Origin: Lactococcus carnosus
Lineage (GTDB): Bacteria > Bacillota > Bacilli > Lactobacillales > Streptococcaceae
Assembly: GCF_006770265.1 (NCBI RefSeq)
Contig: NZ_CP017194.1
Location: forward strand, 992,001 to 1,056,000
Direction: 5' to 3'
Length of the DNA: 64,000 bases
The stretch's first letter is position 1, and the number at the start of each line of letters is the position of its first letter. Below are positions 36,898 to 44,973 of this stretch, in pieces. Under the pieces are notes generated by a model. The model was not told where the DNA came from. It was given only the letters and a program-made list of their open reading frames with translations, and made no database searches. A program made the translations under genes and the position numbers.

Positions 36898-39051
36898 TTA
36901 AATCACACAAGACTCACATTGGTTAGCGCCAACTTCATCCCCATTATCAGTAAAGGTACGTACATAATAAATCGATTTCACACCTTTATGGTGGGCATAG
37001 TTACGTAGGATATTCAGATCGCGTGTTGTTTGCTTGGTATCTGTTTTCCACTCATAGAGACCTAGTGGTATTTCACTACGTAGGAACAAGGTCATGGATA
37101 AGCCTTGGTCGACGTGCTTAGTTGCAGCAGCATAGACATCGATAACACGACGCATATCAAGATCATAGGCACTAACATAGTAAGGAATCGTGTCAGTTGC
37201 TAAATCACGTGCAGGATAGTAAATTTTACCTGTTTTCTTTTCTTGACGTTCTTCGATACGTTGTGTAATCGGGTGGATACTTGCAGACACGTCATTAATA
37301 TATGAGATAGACCCATTTGGTGCAACAGCAAGACGGTTTTGATGATAAAGACCAGTTGCCATGATATCTTTACGGAGGGCTTGCCAGTCAGCAGCAGTTG
37401 GGACATGAATGCCGTCAAATAAGCTAGCGACCTTATCAGACAAGCTTTTATCTTCAATATATTGCTCGAAGTAGCTACCATCTGCATATTTTGATTGCGC
37501 AAAGCCTTCAAATGTTTGCTTCATCTTACGGGCAATGTTCATCGATGATTTAAGCGTATAGAAATTCAAAAGCATGAAATAAATATCTGTAAACTCGATA
37601 GATTCTGGTGAGCCGTAAGCGATATGATGTTTGGCTAAGTAAGAATGCAGTCCCATCGCACCAAGACCAATCGTATGGGCTTTTTGATTCCCATTTCTGA
37701 TGGTTGGTACGGCATCGATATCAGAGTTATCTGTAACGAATGTGAGTGCCTTCACCATGCTATCGATTGATTTTTCAAAATCAGCTGTTTGCATGAGGTT
37801 AACCACGTTTGTCGAGCCAAGATTACATGAAATATCTGTACCCATTGTTTGGTAACTTTGATCATCATTAATCACAGAAGGGCTTTGCACTTGTAGAATT
37901 TCAGAACAAAGGTTACTCATGACAATCTTCCCATTTATTGGGTTAGCACGGTTTGCGACATCGATATTGATGATATAAGGATAGCCAGATTCTTGTTGCA
38001 GTTTAGCAATTTCTTGCTCTAAGTCACGGGCACGAATACGGTATTTCTTAACTTGATCATTGGCAAGTAAGTTGTCGTATTCAGCTGTGATATCGACATA
38101 GCTAAACGGTTTACCGTAAAGACGTTCGACATCATAGGGGCTAAATAAGAACATGTCTGAATTCGTGCGAACAAGTTCGTAGTATTTATCAGGCACTGTG
38201 ATACCAAGTGATAGTGTTTTAACACGAACTTTTTCATCTGCATTCTCTTTCTTAGTAGATAAGAAAGCCATGATATCAGGATGAAAGACGCTAAGATAGG
38301 TCACACCAGCACCTTGACGTTGGCCAAGTTGGTTAGAGTAGGAGAAGCTATCCTCGTAAAGTTTCATAACAGGAACAACCCCACTTGCGGCATTCTCGAT
38401 GCCCTTGATAGGCGCACCAGCTTCACGTAAGTTAGACAGGTTAATCCCAACACCGCCACCGATACGTGACAGTTGGAGGGCAGAATTGACAGAGCGTCCG
38501 ATACTGTTCATATCATCAGTTGCTTGGATCAAGAAACAAGACACTAATTCACCACGACGCGAACGACCAGCATTTAAAAAGCTTGGTGTTGCAGGTTGGT
38601 AGCGTTGGTTGACCAATTCATCAGCTAGTGATTCAGCCAGCTCCGTATCACCATCAGCGAAGTAGAGGGCATTCATCAAAATACGATCTTCGATGTTCTC
38701 GAGATAAAATTCACCATCATTTGTTTTTAAAGCATACTGCTGGTAAAACTTATAGGCTGCCATAAAAGATTTGAACTGGAATTCTTGAGCATAAAGCCAA
38801 TCAGATAGAGACGTAATAAAGTCAATACTGTATTTTTTAATAAAAGCGGTTTCAATATAATCGTTTGCGATTAGGTAGTCGATTTTTTCAGCGACTGATG
38901 CAAATGCTTTGAGGTTTGGTTTAACATTTTCCTCAAAGAAAGCAAGTAGCGCTTCATGATCCTTGTGCAATGGAATTTGTCCATCAACCGGAATATTAAT
39001 TTCATTGTTGAGACGGAAATAAGTCACGTCCTTCAAAGTTTTAAGAGACAT
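36898..39051 (-). CDS. nrdE: Class Ib ribonucleotide reductase large subunit
   Basis: NrdE reduces ribonucleoside diphosphates. The 717-residue protein has the substrate cysteine in GELVSCFLIQATDDM, the active-site MSNLCSEILQ (Asn, Cys, Glu), the second-half NGSISYINDVSASIHP region, and the C-terminal redox pair in NQCESCVI, which is reloaded by NrdH. It is 4 nt downstream of nrdI. The start ATG 39051 has GAAAG nearby; the length is normal for the family. Confidence 0.96.
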   Translation of the reverse strand: MSLKTLKDVTYFRLNNEINIPVDGQIPLHKDHEALLAFFEENVKPNLKAFASVAEKIDYLIANDYIETAFIKKYSIDFITSLSDWLYAQEFQFKSFMAAYKFYQQYALKTNDGEFYLENIEDRILMNALYFADGDTELAESLADELVNQRYQPATPSFLNAGRSRRGELVSCFLIQATDDMNSIGRSVNSALQLSRIGGGVGINLSNLREAGAPIKGIENAASGVVPVMKLYEDSFSYSNQLGQRQGAGVTYLSVFHPDIMAFLSTKKENADEKVRVKTLSLGITVPDKYYELVRTNSDMFLFSPYDVERLYGKPFSYVDITAEYDNLLANDQVKKYRIRARDLEQEIAKLQQESGYPYIINIDVANRANPINGKIVMSNLCSEILQVQSPSVINDDQSYQTMGTDISCNLGSTNVVNLMQTADFEKSIDSMVKALTFVTDNSDIDAVPTIRNGNQKAHTIGLGAMGLHSYLAKHHIAYGSPESIEFTDIYFMLLNFYTLKSSMNIARKMKQTFEGFAQSKYADGSYFEQYIEDKSLSDKVASLFDGIHVPTAADWQALRKDIMATGLYHQNRLAVAPNGSISYINDVSASIHPITQRIEERQEKKTGKIYYPARDLATDTIPYYVSAYDLDMRRVIDVYAAATKHVDQGLSMTLFLRSEIPLGLYEWKTDTKQTTRDLNILRNYAHHKGVKSIYYVRTFTDNGDEVGANQCESCVI

Positions 39052-39055
39052 AAAT

Positions 39056-39412
39056 TTAATAACTTTCTAAGATAGCGTTAACAGCAGCGACATCTTCCGT
39101 CGTCCCGTTAAACTCGAAATCATATAAAATAGGCACATGAAAGGCAGCTGACATATCCTTAGCAGAATAAATATAAAACTCAGCAAAATTTCTGTTACCA
39201 CTCGCAATAATACCTTGACAAAAACTTGCATTATCAGACATAAAATCCCAAACCTCTTGTAAGACATCTTTTTCATAGGTTGGGATAATTAAAATAAATG
39301 GTTCGGATAATGTGAGTGTATCAGAAATAAGATTTACCCTATTTTCCGATAGGTTCAGTTTTTTGACAAATCGTGAGACTTGTCTGGTGACACTATAAAA
39401 AGCAATGTTCAT
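39056..39412 (-). CDS. nrdI: Flavodoxin-like protein NrdI
   Basis: NrdI is the flavoprotein that supplies superoxide to load the manganese cofactor of NrdF. The 118-residue protein has the flavin phosphate loop in a modified form (FYSVTRQVSRFVKKL), ILIIPTYEKDVLQEVWDFM, and GIIASGNRNFAEFYIYSAKDM. Its ATG overlaps the nrdH stop by 4 nt and nrdE follows after 4 nt, so it is part of a coupled operon. Confidence 0.93.
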   Translation of the reverse strand: MNIAFYSVTRQVSRFVKKLNLSENRVNLISDTLTLSEPFILIIPTYEKDVLQEVWDFMSDNASFCQGIIASGNRNFAEFYIYSAKDMSAAFHVPILYDFEFNGTTEDVAAVNAILESY

Positions 39413-39627
39413 ATTAGTTTGGCTAATTCAGCAGGACGGAAGCCAGAAAATGACAGGCTATCCTTGACAATAATCGGTGCAGCCATGAAACCCATCTCTT
39501 TGACTTGTTCGATATATTGTGGTTGATCATCAATATTAATCTCGTTAAATTGCACAGCTTTGTCTACCAGCCATTTTTTAACCATGTTACATTGCATGCA
39601 ATTATGCTTTGAAAATACTGTTACCAT
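39409..39627 (-). CDS. nrdH: Glutaredoxin-like protein NrdH
   Basis: NrdH is the electron donor for NrdE. The 72-residue thioredoxin-fold protein has the active-site CMQC near residue 10 (VFSKHNCMQCNMVKKWL), FNEINIDDQPQYIEQVKEMG, and the FSGFRPAELAKLI end. The open frame reaches 22 codons upstream to 39693. ATG 39627 follows GAGGAG at a good distance and gives the usual length. It is the first gene of the operon. Confidence 0.95.
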   Translation of the reverse strand: MVTVFSKHNCMQCNMVKKWLVDKAVQFNEINIDDQPQYIEQVKEMGFMAAPIIVKDSLSFSGFRPAELAKLI

Positions 39628-39661
39628 ATTCGGCACTCCTCTTTGTTTGATATACCTTATC

Positions 39662-39690
39662 ATTCTATCAATAAAAAAATATCTAGTCAA
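39662..39690 (-). promoter_or_regulatory. nrdHIEF promoter
   Basis: On the minus strand TTGACT (39690-39685) and TAGAAT (39667-39662) are 17 bp apart. The -35 lies inside the plsY terminator hairpin. Confidence 0.75.
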
Positions 39691-39708
39691 CACTTTTAAC
39701 TAGATATT
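39670..39708 (-). terminator. Terminator of plsY, overlapping the nrd promoter
   Basis: AATATCTAGT and ACTAGATATT form a perfect 10-bp stem (39699-39708 with 39678-39687) around an 11-nt loop, followed on the minus strand by seven T. Confidence 0.75.
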
Positions 39709-39712
39709 GTGA
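39674..39712. promoter_or_regulatory. Two candidate NrdR boxes
   Basis: Windows 39697-39712 (plus strand core ACTAGATATTGTG) and 39674-39689 (core AATATCTAGT) match the NrdR 16-mer ACACWATATMTWGTGT at about 13 and 12 of 16 places. Their centres are 23 bp apart, less than the usual 31 or so. Both cover the -35 of nrdH. Confidence 0.5.
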
Positions 39713-39731
39713 CTTTTAATTTTACAGACCA

Positions 39732-40373
39732 CTATATATTGTGTTTTTGATGGGTCAGGTTCAAACCAAAGTTGAAGACATTTTCAGATTTATTGCGTAT
39801 TCTTGCGATGTTTTCACGGTGTCTAAAGATGATAAAACAGGCAAGAAAGAACATGATAGCCGTAAACATCCAGTCATAAGAGGTGAGAATCAGATGAAGT
39901 GACGGGAGAACTAAAACCAAAATACCTGCACAAGCAGCACCTAAGACACTGGCAAATGAGACCATACTCGTCAAGTAAAAGGCGATGATAAAAATAACAC
40001 CTAACAGGACGACAAACCAGGGGCTGTAACCGAGTAAAAAGCCAGCAGCAGTAGCAACAGCTTTCCCACCTTTAAAATGATTAAAGATAGAAAAGGTATG
40101 ACCCAAAACAGCAAACAGACCAAACAAGGCAGGTGAGACTGTCTCTATACCGAACATCATGGGAAGTAGTGTTGCAAGTGTCCCTTTAAGCAGATCAAGT
40201 ATAAAAACGACAGACCCTGCCTTTTTACCCAAAATACGAAAAGTGTTTGTTGTGCCGATGTTTCCGGATCCATAGTCTTGTAGGTTTTTATGGAAAAAGA
40301 ATTTGCCTATCCAGAGACCAGACGGAATGGAGCCTAATAAATAGGCGACTATTAATAATAATATCGTTGTCAT
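39732..40373 (-). CDS. plsY: Glycerol-3-phosphate acyltransferase PlsY
   Basis: PlsY transfers the acyl chain from acyl-phosphate to glycerol-3-phosphate, the first step of phospholipid synthesis. The 213-residue membrane protein has the N-terminal [15 protein letters not shown] motif, [19 protein letters not shown], and [20 protein letters not shown], the three cytosolic motifs of the family. A frame upstream to 40409 exists; ATG 40373 gives the family N-terminus. It lacks a ribosome site, and a -10 box lies only 6 nt upstream. Confidence 0.92.
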   Translation of the reverse strand: MTTILLLIVAYLLGSIPSGLWIGKFFFHKNLQDYGSGNIGTTNTFRILGKKAGSVVFILDLLKGTLATLLPMMFGIETVSPALFGLFAVLGHTFSIFNHFKGGKAVATAAGFLLGYSPWFVVLLGVIFIIAFYLTSMVSFASVLGAACAGILVLVLPSLHLILTSYDWMFTAIMFFLACFIIFRHRENIARIRNKSENVFNFGLNLTHQKHNI

Positions 40374-40379
40374 CTCTAT

Positions 40380-40385
40380 ATTATA
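40380..40385 (-). promoter_or_regulatory. plsY -10 box next to the start codon
   Basis: TATAAT on the minus strand ends 6 nt before ATG 40373. A 4-of-6 -35 (ATGTCA) lies 18 bp upstream. The transcript would be leaderless or nearly so. Confidence 0.45.
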
Positions 40386-40402
40386 ACAAAAAATAGGATG
40401 AT

Positions 40403-40431
40403 TTGACATTATCTATCAAAAAATATATACT
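40403..40431 (+). promoter_or_regulatory. hdiR promoter
   Basis: TTGACA (40403-40408) and TATACT (40426-40431), 17 bp apart, a near-consensus promoter. Confidence 0.85.
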
Positions 40432-40434
40432 GGT

Positions 40435-40453
40435 GTTAGGTAAAAAAACTAAC
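40435..40453 (+). promoter_or_regulatory. Candidate HdiR operator
   Basis: GTTAG and CTAAC flank GTAAAAAAA just after the -10 of hdiR, a good place for autorepression. It is untested inference. Confidence 0.5.
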
Positions 40454-40472
40454 GCATATAAAAGGATGACAT

Positions 40473-41165
40473 ATGACACTTTCTGAAAATATCAAACGCA
40501 TAAGAGAACTGCAAAACCTATCGCAGCGTGAGCTTGCTAAACGACTTGGTGTAGCTAATACGTCTTATTTTGCTTGGGAACAAGGGACGTCTAAACCAAA
40601 GCAAGCAAATTTAGACAAATTATCACAAGTGCTTCACGTCACGCTAGATGAGCTTTTAAAAGATAAAACTTCAGAGTTATTGCAGACATTTAACCAGCTC
40701 ACTGACGATAGAAAGGAACATGTGATGGCTTATACACAAGACCAATTAACAGGACAAAAACAAGCTAGTAAAGAAAAAGTAAGGCAACTCTTTCCTTATA
40801 AAGTACATGAAAAATTATCAGCCGGAACTGGTTTTTCCTACATGGATGATGGTAGCTATGATACAGTGTACTTTGATGCAGAGATGTGCTATGATTTTGC
40901 AAGTTGGATATACGGTGATTCGATGGAACCTGTGTATGAAGATGGGTCAGTTGCTCTTATCAAAGATGCAACTTTTGATTATGATGGTGCGATTTATGCG
41001 ATAGACTGGGACGGGCAAACCTATATCAAAAAAGTTTATAAGGAAGCGGGAGGCTTAAGACTCGTTTCTATTAATGATAAATATCAAGATAAGTTTGCTC
41101 CCTTTGACGAATCTCCTAGGATTGTCGGTAAAATTATCGGTAACTTCTATCCAGTTGATGTGTAA
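40473..41165 (+). CDS. hdiR: HdiR-type LexA-like autocleaving repressor
   Basis: The 230-residue protein has an N-terminal Xre helix-turn-helix (LSQRELAKRLGVANTSYFAW, residues 17-36) and a C-terminal S24 peptidase domain. The self-cleavage bond is probably Ala117-Gly118 (KLSAGTG); Ser150 (YGDSMEP) and Lys186 (YIKKVY) form the catalytic dyad, 36 residues apart. In L. lactis HdiR is a heat- and damage-inducible regulator. AAAGGATGAC lies before ATG. It has its own promoter and operator-like repeat. Confidence 0.85.
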   Translation: MTLSENIKRIRELQNLSQRELAKRLGVANTSYFAWEQGTSKPKQANLDKLSQVLHVTLDELLKDKTSELLQTFNQLTDDRKEHVMAYTQDQLTGQKQASKEKVRQLFPYKVHEKLSAGTGFSYMDDGSYDTVYFDAEMCYDFASWIYGDSMEPVYEDGSVALIKDATFDYDGAIYAIDWDGQTYIKKVYKEAGGLRLVSINDKYQDKFAPFDESPRIVGKIIGNFYPVDV

Positions 41166-41207
41166 ATCTTCTCTAAAATATGTATACCAATGATTAACGA
41201 TTAACAC

Positions 41208-41236
41208 TTGACATTCTCATTTCTTTTGTATATCAT
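41208..41236 (+). promoter_or_regulatory. glmS promoter
   Basis: TTGACA (41208-41213) and TATCAT (41231-41236), 17 bp apart. The leader is under 60 nt, too short for a glmS ribozyme. Confidence 0.8.
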
Positions 41237-41299
41237 ACATATATCGGGTTGATAAATTGTTTTATTGACCTATACCAATTTCGAAAAAGAGGATATAGT

Positions 41300-43117
41300 A
41301 TGTGTGGAATAGTAGGCGTTGTCGGCAGTAAGAATACCCGTGACATTTTGATGCAAGGGTTAGAGAAATTGGAATATCGTGGCTATGATAGTGCTGGTAT
41401 TTTTGTAACAGATAATGATCAGCATGCAACATTGATCAAATCAGTTGGCAGAATTGCTGATTTACGAGAAAAAATCGGTATGGATGTAGCGGGTACTTCT
41501 GGGATTGGCCATACACGTTGGGCAACACATGGTAAACCATCTGAGAGTAACGCTCATCCTCACCAATCTGCTGATCACCAGTATGTCTTAGTTCATAATG
41601 GCGTGATTGAAAATTATCTAGAAATCAAGCGCGATTATTTAGGGGATGACCAGTTCATCGGAGAAACTGACACAGAAATTGCCGTTCATCTCATCGCAAA
41701 ACTGGCTAAAGAAAATAACTTAAGCACAGCAGATGCCTTCAAACAAGCACTCTCTATTATAGAAGGATCTTATGCCTTTGCCTTGATGCATGTATCAGAA
41801 CCAGATGTGATCTATGTTGCAAAGAACAAATCACCGCTTTTGATTGGGCTTGGTGATGGCTATAATATGGTGTGTTCAGATGCTATGGCGATGATCCGTG
41901 AAACAAGTGAATTCATGGAAATTCACGATAATGAACTTGTTATCTTGACAAAAGATCATGTTGAAATTCAAGATATAGATGGTAAAATTTTGACACGTGA
42001 GTCTTACACAGCAGAGTTAGATATTTCTGATATCGGTAAAGGGACATATCCATTTTACATGTTGAAAGAAATCGATGAGCAACCAGCGGTTATGCGTAAA
42101 CTGAGTCAAGTCTATACTGATGATAAAGGTCATGTCACAGTTGATGACGCGATTATTGAGGCATTAGTTGCATCGGATCGTATCTATATCATCGCAGCGG
42201 GTACTTCTTATAATGCAGGATTTGCCAGCAAATATTTATTAGAAGAGTTGACTGAAAAACCAGTAGAACTTGGTATTTCATCTGAATGGGGCTATAATAT
42301 GCCGCGTCTTTCTAAAAACCCATTCTTTATCTTCCTATCTCAGTCTGGTGAAACAGCTGATAGCCGTCAAGTTTTGGTCAAGGCTAACGAATTAGGCATT
42401 CCTTGTCTAACTGTTACAAACGTACCAGGTTCAACCTTGTCACGTGAGGCAAGCTTCACCATGCTCTTACATGCTGGTCCTGAAATTGCGGTTGCATCGA
42501 CTAAAGCATATACTGCACAGATTGCTGCCTTGGCTTTTCTAGGTAAAGCAGTCGGCCTTAAAATTGATAACAAAAAAGCGATTGACTTTGATGTTGTGCA
42601 TGAATTATCACTTGTGGCTCAGTCTATCGAAGCAACCTTGTCTGAAAAAGAATTGATTGAAAACAAAGTAGCAGGATTACTTGAGACGACGCGTAACGCA
42701 TTTTATATCGGACGTGGACAAGATTACTATGTATCGATGGAAGCAAGTCTTAAACTAAAAGAAGTCTCATATATCCAGTGTGAAGGATTTGCAGCAGGAG
42801 AATTGAAACATGGGACGATTGCCTTGATTGAAGAGGGAACACCAGTTATCGCCTTGATCGCTAATAATGCCAAGGTAGCTGCGCATACACGTGGTAACGT
42901 ATCTGAAGTTGTTGCACGTGGGGCAAATGTGGTGACGATTGTTGAACAGGACATCGCTAATACCGATGATGACATCATCACAAATAATGTGCATCCTTAC
43001 CTATCAAGTATTTCTATGGTTATTCCAACACAGTTAATTGCTTATTATGCAAGTTTACATCGTGGTTTAGATGTGGACAAACCACGTAATTTAGCCAAAT
43101 CAGTAACAGTTGAATAG
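41300..43117 (+). CDS. glmS: Glutamine-fructose-6-phosphate transaminase
   Basis: GlmS makes glucosamine-6-phosphate, the entry to amino-sugar and wall synthesis. The 605-residue protein has the catalytic cysteine right after the initiator (MCGIVGVVG) and the glutaminase motif HTRWATHGKPSESNAHPH. Two SIS domains follow (IYIIAAGTSYNAG, SQSGETADSRQVL, GRGQDYYVSMEASLKLKE), and it ends in KPRNLAKSVTVE. The open frame begins at 41249, but the cysteine must be residue 2, which fixes ATG 41300; AGAGGA precedes it. Confidence 0.96.
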   Translation: MCGIVGVVGSKNTRDILMQGLEKLEYRGYDSAGIFVTDNDQHATLIKSVGRIADLREKIGMDVAGTSGIGHTRWATHGKPSESNAHPHQSADHQYVLVHNGVIENYLEIKRDYLGDDQFIGETDTEIAVHLIAKLAKENNLSTADAFKQALSIIEGSYAFALMHVSEPDVIYVAKNKSPLLIGLGDGYNMVCSDAMAMIRETSEFMEIHDNELVILTKDHVEIQDIDGKILTRESYTAELDISDIGKGTYPFYMLKEIDEQPAVMRKLSQVYTDDKGHVTVDDAIIEALVASDRIYIIAAGTSYNAGFASKYLLEELTEKPVELGISSEWGYNMPRLSKNPFFIFLSQSGETADSRQVLVKANELGIPCLTVTNVPGSTLSREASFTMLLHAGPEIAVASTKAYTAQIAALAFLGKAVGLKIDNKKAIDFDVVHELSLVAQSIEATLSEKELIENKVAGLLETTRNAFYIGRGQDYYVSMEASLKLKEVSYIQCEGFAAGELKHGTIALIEEGTPVIALIANNAKVAAHTRGNVSEVVARGANVVTIVEQDIANTDDDIITNNVHPYLSSISMVIPTQLIAYYASLHRGLDVDKPRNLAKSVTVE

Positions 43118-43123
43118 TAAGAA

Positions 43124-43153
43124 AAAAACAGTCTTGTCAAGAGATTGTTTTTT
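43124..43153 (+). terminator. Terminator after glmS
   Basis: AAAAACAGTCT and AGAGATTGTTTTT pair (one G-T wobble) around TGTCA, followed by T. Confidence 0.8.
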
Positions 43154-43155
43154 TC

Positions 43156-43202
43156 TTGACAGGTTATTTAGTAAGTGTTATTATAATAAGTGTACTTAAG
43201 TA
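43156..43202 (+). promoter_or_regulatory. Promoter and MarR-type operator of the SRPBCC-marR pair
   Basis: TTGACA (43156-43161) and TATAAT (43182-43187) are 20 bp apart, which is long. AAGTGTACTTAAGT (about 43188-43201), made of two overlapping short palindromes, lies right after the -10 and may bind the MarR protein. Confidence 0.5.
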
Positions 43203-43223
43203 AATATAAAAAAAGGAGATATT

Positions 43224-43646
43224 ATGAAATTTAGTTTTGAAGCACTGACAACAGCCACACCAGAAGCGGTGTGGCAGCATTACGCAGACGTAAATAACTG
43301 GTTTGGTTGGGAAGATGACCTAATCGCGATTCACCTAGATGGGCCATTTGAAAAAGGGATTTCTGGTGAAATGACCTTAACTGGCATGCCACCAATGTCT
43401 TTTGACTTAGTTGAGGTGACAAAGAATCGTAGTTTTTGTGATGAGACAAAAATTCCTGGTTTAGGCTCATTATTTTTTAATCATGAACTGACAGGTACAG
43501 AACAAGGGACAATCATCAAACATAGTGTTGAATTTATTAATTTAGATGCTAGTGATAGTCAAGAGCAGCTTGGATTTTTAACACAAGTATTTTCAGATGT
43601 GCCAGAATCTATTTTTGCTTTATCTAAACTAGCAACAAGCAACTGA
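43224..43646 (+). CDS. SRPBCC (START-like) family protein
   Basis: The 140-residue protein has the polyketide-cyclase/START pattern: FSFEALTTATPEAVWQHYAD, VNNWFGWEDDLIAI, and a C-terminal helix with ESIFALSKLATSN. Such proteins bind hydrophobic ligands; the ligand is unknown. AAAGGAGATATT lies before ATG. It overlaps the marR start by 1 nt (TGATG), so the two form one unit. The MarR protein could sense the same ligand. Confidence 0.75.
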   Translation: MKFSFEALTTATPEAVWQHYADVNNWFGWEDDLIAIHLDGPFEKGISGEMTLTGMPPMSFDLVEVTKNRSFCDETKIPGLGSLFFNHELTGTEQGTIIKHSVEFINLDASDSQEQLGFLTQVFSDVPESIFALSKLATSN

Positions 43647-44098
43647 TGGCATTTGAGTCAAAGTATGCTGACAATTCTGAAAAATCTATCGGTCTTTCCT
43701 TTATTAAAGCCTATAATATTTGGCATCGAAAGATAAAAAATAAATTAGGAGATCTCGGTTTGACACACCCCCAGTTTGTTGTGCTAGCATCGCTCGGTTA
43801 TTTGGCGCAGCAGCAAGAGGAGGTCAAGCAAATAGATATCGCCAACAATGCTGATATAGATGTCATGACCTGTTCTACGATTGTTAGAAATCTGGAAAAA
43901 CTTTCCTTAGTTTATCGTTGTACATCACGACAAGATACACGGGCCAAAGTGCTATCAATTACAGATGAAGGCAATCAGATACTCAGTCATGCCTTGACGC
44001 TTGTTGAAGGTGTAGATACAGCTTTCTTTTCAGTTCTTGATGATGATCATGCTGTCTTTAATCAGCTTTTACAAGAATTGATTGCTAAAGGGAAGTAG
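43646..44098 (+). CDS. MarR family transcriptional regulator
   Basis: The 150-residue protein has a MarR winged helix: GLTHPQFVVLASLGYLA, a recognition helix in DIDVMTCSTIVRNLEKLSLV, and the wing YRCTSRQDTRAKVLSITDEG. It is coupled to the SRPBCC gene. Autoregulation through the AAGTGTACTTAAGT site upstream is a reasonable guess. The trigger is unknown; small phenolic or lipophilic compounds are usual for the family. Confidence 0.85.
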   Translation: MAFESKYADNSEKSIGLSFIKAYNIWHRKIKNKLGDLGLTHPQFVVLASLGYLAQQQEEVKQIDIANNADIDVMTCSTIVRNLEKLSLVYRCTSRQDTRAKVLSITDEGNQILSHALTLVEGVDTAFFSVLDDDHAVFNQLLQELIAKGK

Positions 44099-44112
44099 GG
44101 CGACGCTAGGAT

Positions 44113-44130
44113 AACTGATGGCCATCAGTT
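44113..44130. repeat. Perfect 18-bp palindrome after marR
   Basis: AACTGATGGCCATCAGTT reads the same on both strands, with no spacer. It is 7 bp upstream of the terminator. Confidence 0.6.
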
Positions 44131-44136
44131 CAAAAA

Positions 44137-44178
44137 TAAAAAAGCAATTTCTCCGAATCATCAGAGGAATTGCTTTTT
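44137..44178. terminator. Bidirectional terminator between marR and gatD
   Basis: AAAAAGCAATT and AATTGCTTTTT pair around CTC/GAG and a short loop, with A and T runs at both ends. Confidence 0.85.
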
Positions 44179-44199
44179 ATCTGCTATAAAATAGTTTTA

Positions 44200-44973
44200 T
44201 TATTCAACTTTTCTTTTGCTGTCTAAGACTTTCTGACCTTTTTGCTCATCTGCTAAAATCGTCTCAAAAGCAGGAATACTTGCTTCTGGATATTTTTGGC
44301 TTAGGGCATCACAGACGATTCGATAGGCAAGCCTGACATTTCGTGAAAGCAGTGGTCCGTGGAAGTAAGAGGCATAGACATGCTTATAATGCATGCCTTC
44401 AGTGCCATCTTCACTATTATTTCCCTGCCCAGTAATGACACGACCAAGCGGTTTTTGACCTTCGGCTAAGAAAGTGCGGCCTTGATGATTTTCAAACCCA
44501 TAGTAGGTCTCATCAAACTCTTCATTATAAATCTCGATATCACCGATGAAACGATTGTTATCCTGACTTAAGGTGTAATGTCCCATGGCAGAAATCCCGT
44601 TTATTTTTTGACCACTGGAATTGACATAATATTGGCCAAGAAATTGGAAGCCGCCACAAATGGCTAACATAACGCCATCAGATTCGATGAATTTTTTGAG
44701 CTCTACAGCTTGATTAGGTAGGTCTTGACTGACAATAACTTGCTCGTAGTCTTGTCCACCACCAAAAAATGCCATATCATAAGCGTCTGCCTTGAAGCTG
44801 TCGCCGAGTGACACGATATCAAAGGTCATCTTGACACCGAGTTTTTCTCCGACATACTTGAGCATCAGGATATTACCATTATCACCATAGGTGTTCATGA
44901 GGTCCCCGTAAAGGTGAGCGACACGTAAATTATAGGGAAAGTCTCCGGTAGATTGGATAGATGTATAGGTCAT
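44200..44973 (-). CDS. gatD: Lipid II isoglutaminyl synthase, glutaminase subunit
   Basis: GatD releases ammonia from glutamine for MurT, so that the D-glutamate of lipid II becomes D-isoglutamine. The 257-residue protein is a class I amidotransferase of the CobB/CobQ type: [29 protein letters not shown], the nucleophile cysteine in [11 protein letters not shown], and the late [13 protein letters not shown] with the catalytic histidine. It overlaps murT by 4 nt. Amidation of lipid II is essential in several Gram-positive cocci. Confidence 0.93.
   Translation of the reverse strand: MTYTSIQSTGDFPYNLRVAHLYGDLMNTYGDNGNILMLKYVGEKLGVKMTFDIVSLGDSFKADAYDMAFFGGGQDYEQVIVSQDLPNQAVELKKFIESDGVMLAICGGFQFLGQYYVNSSGQKINGISAMGHYTLSQDNNRFIGDIEIYNEEFDETYYGFENHQGRTFLAEGQKPLGRVITGQGNNSEDGTEGMHYKHVYASYFHGPLLSRNVRLAYRIVCDALSQKYPEASIPAFETILADEQKGQKVLDSKRKVE

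Noticed and set aside
41166-41299. glmS ribozyme
   Set aside because: The leader after the promoter is under 60 nt and lacks ribozyme core elements.
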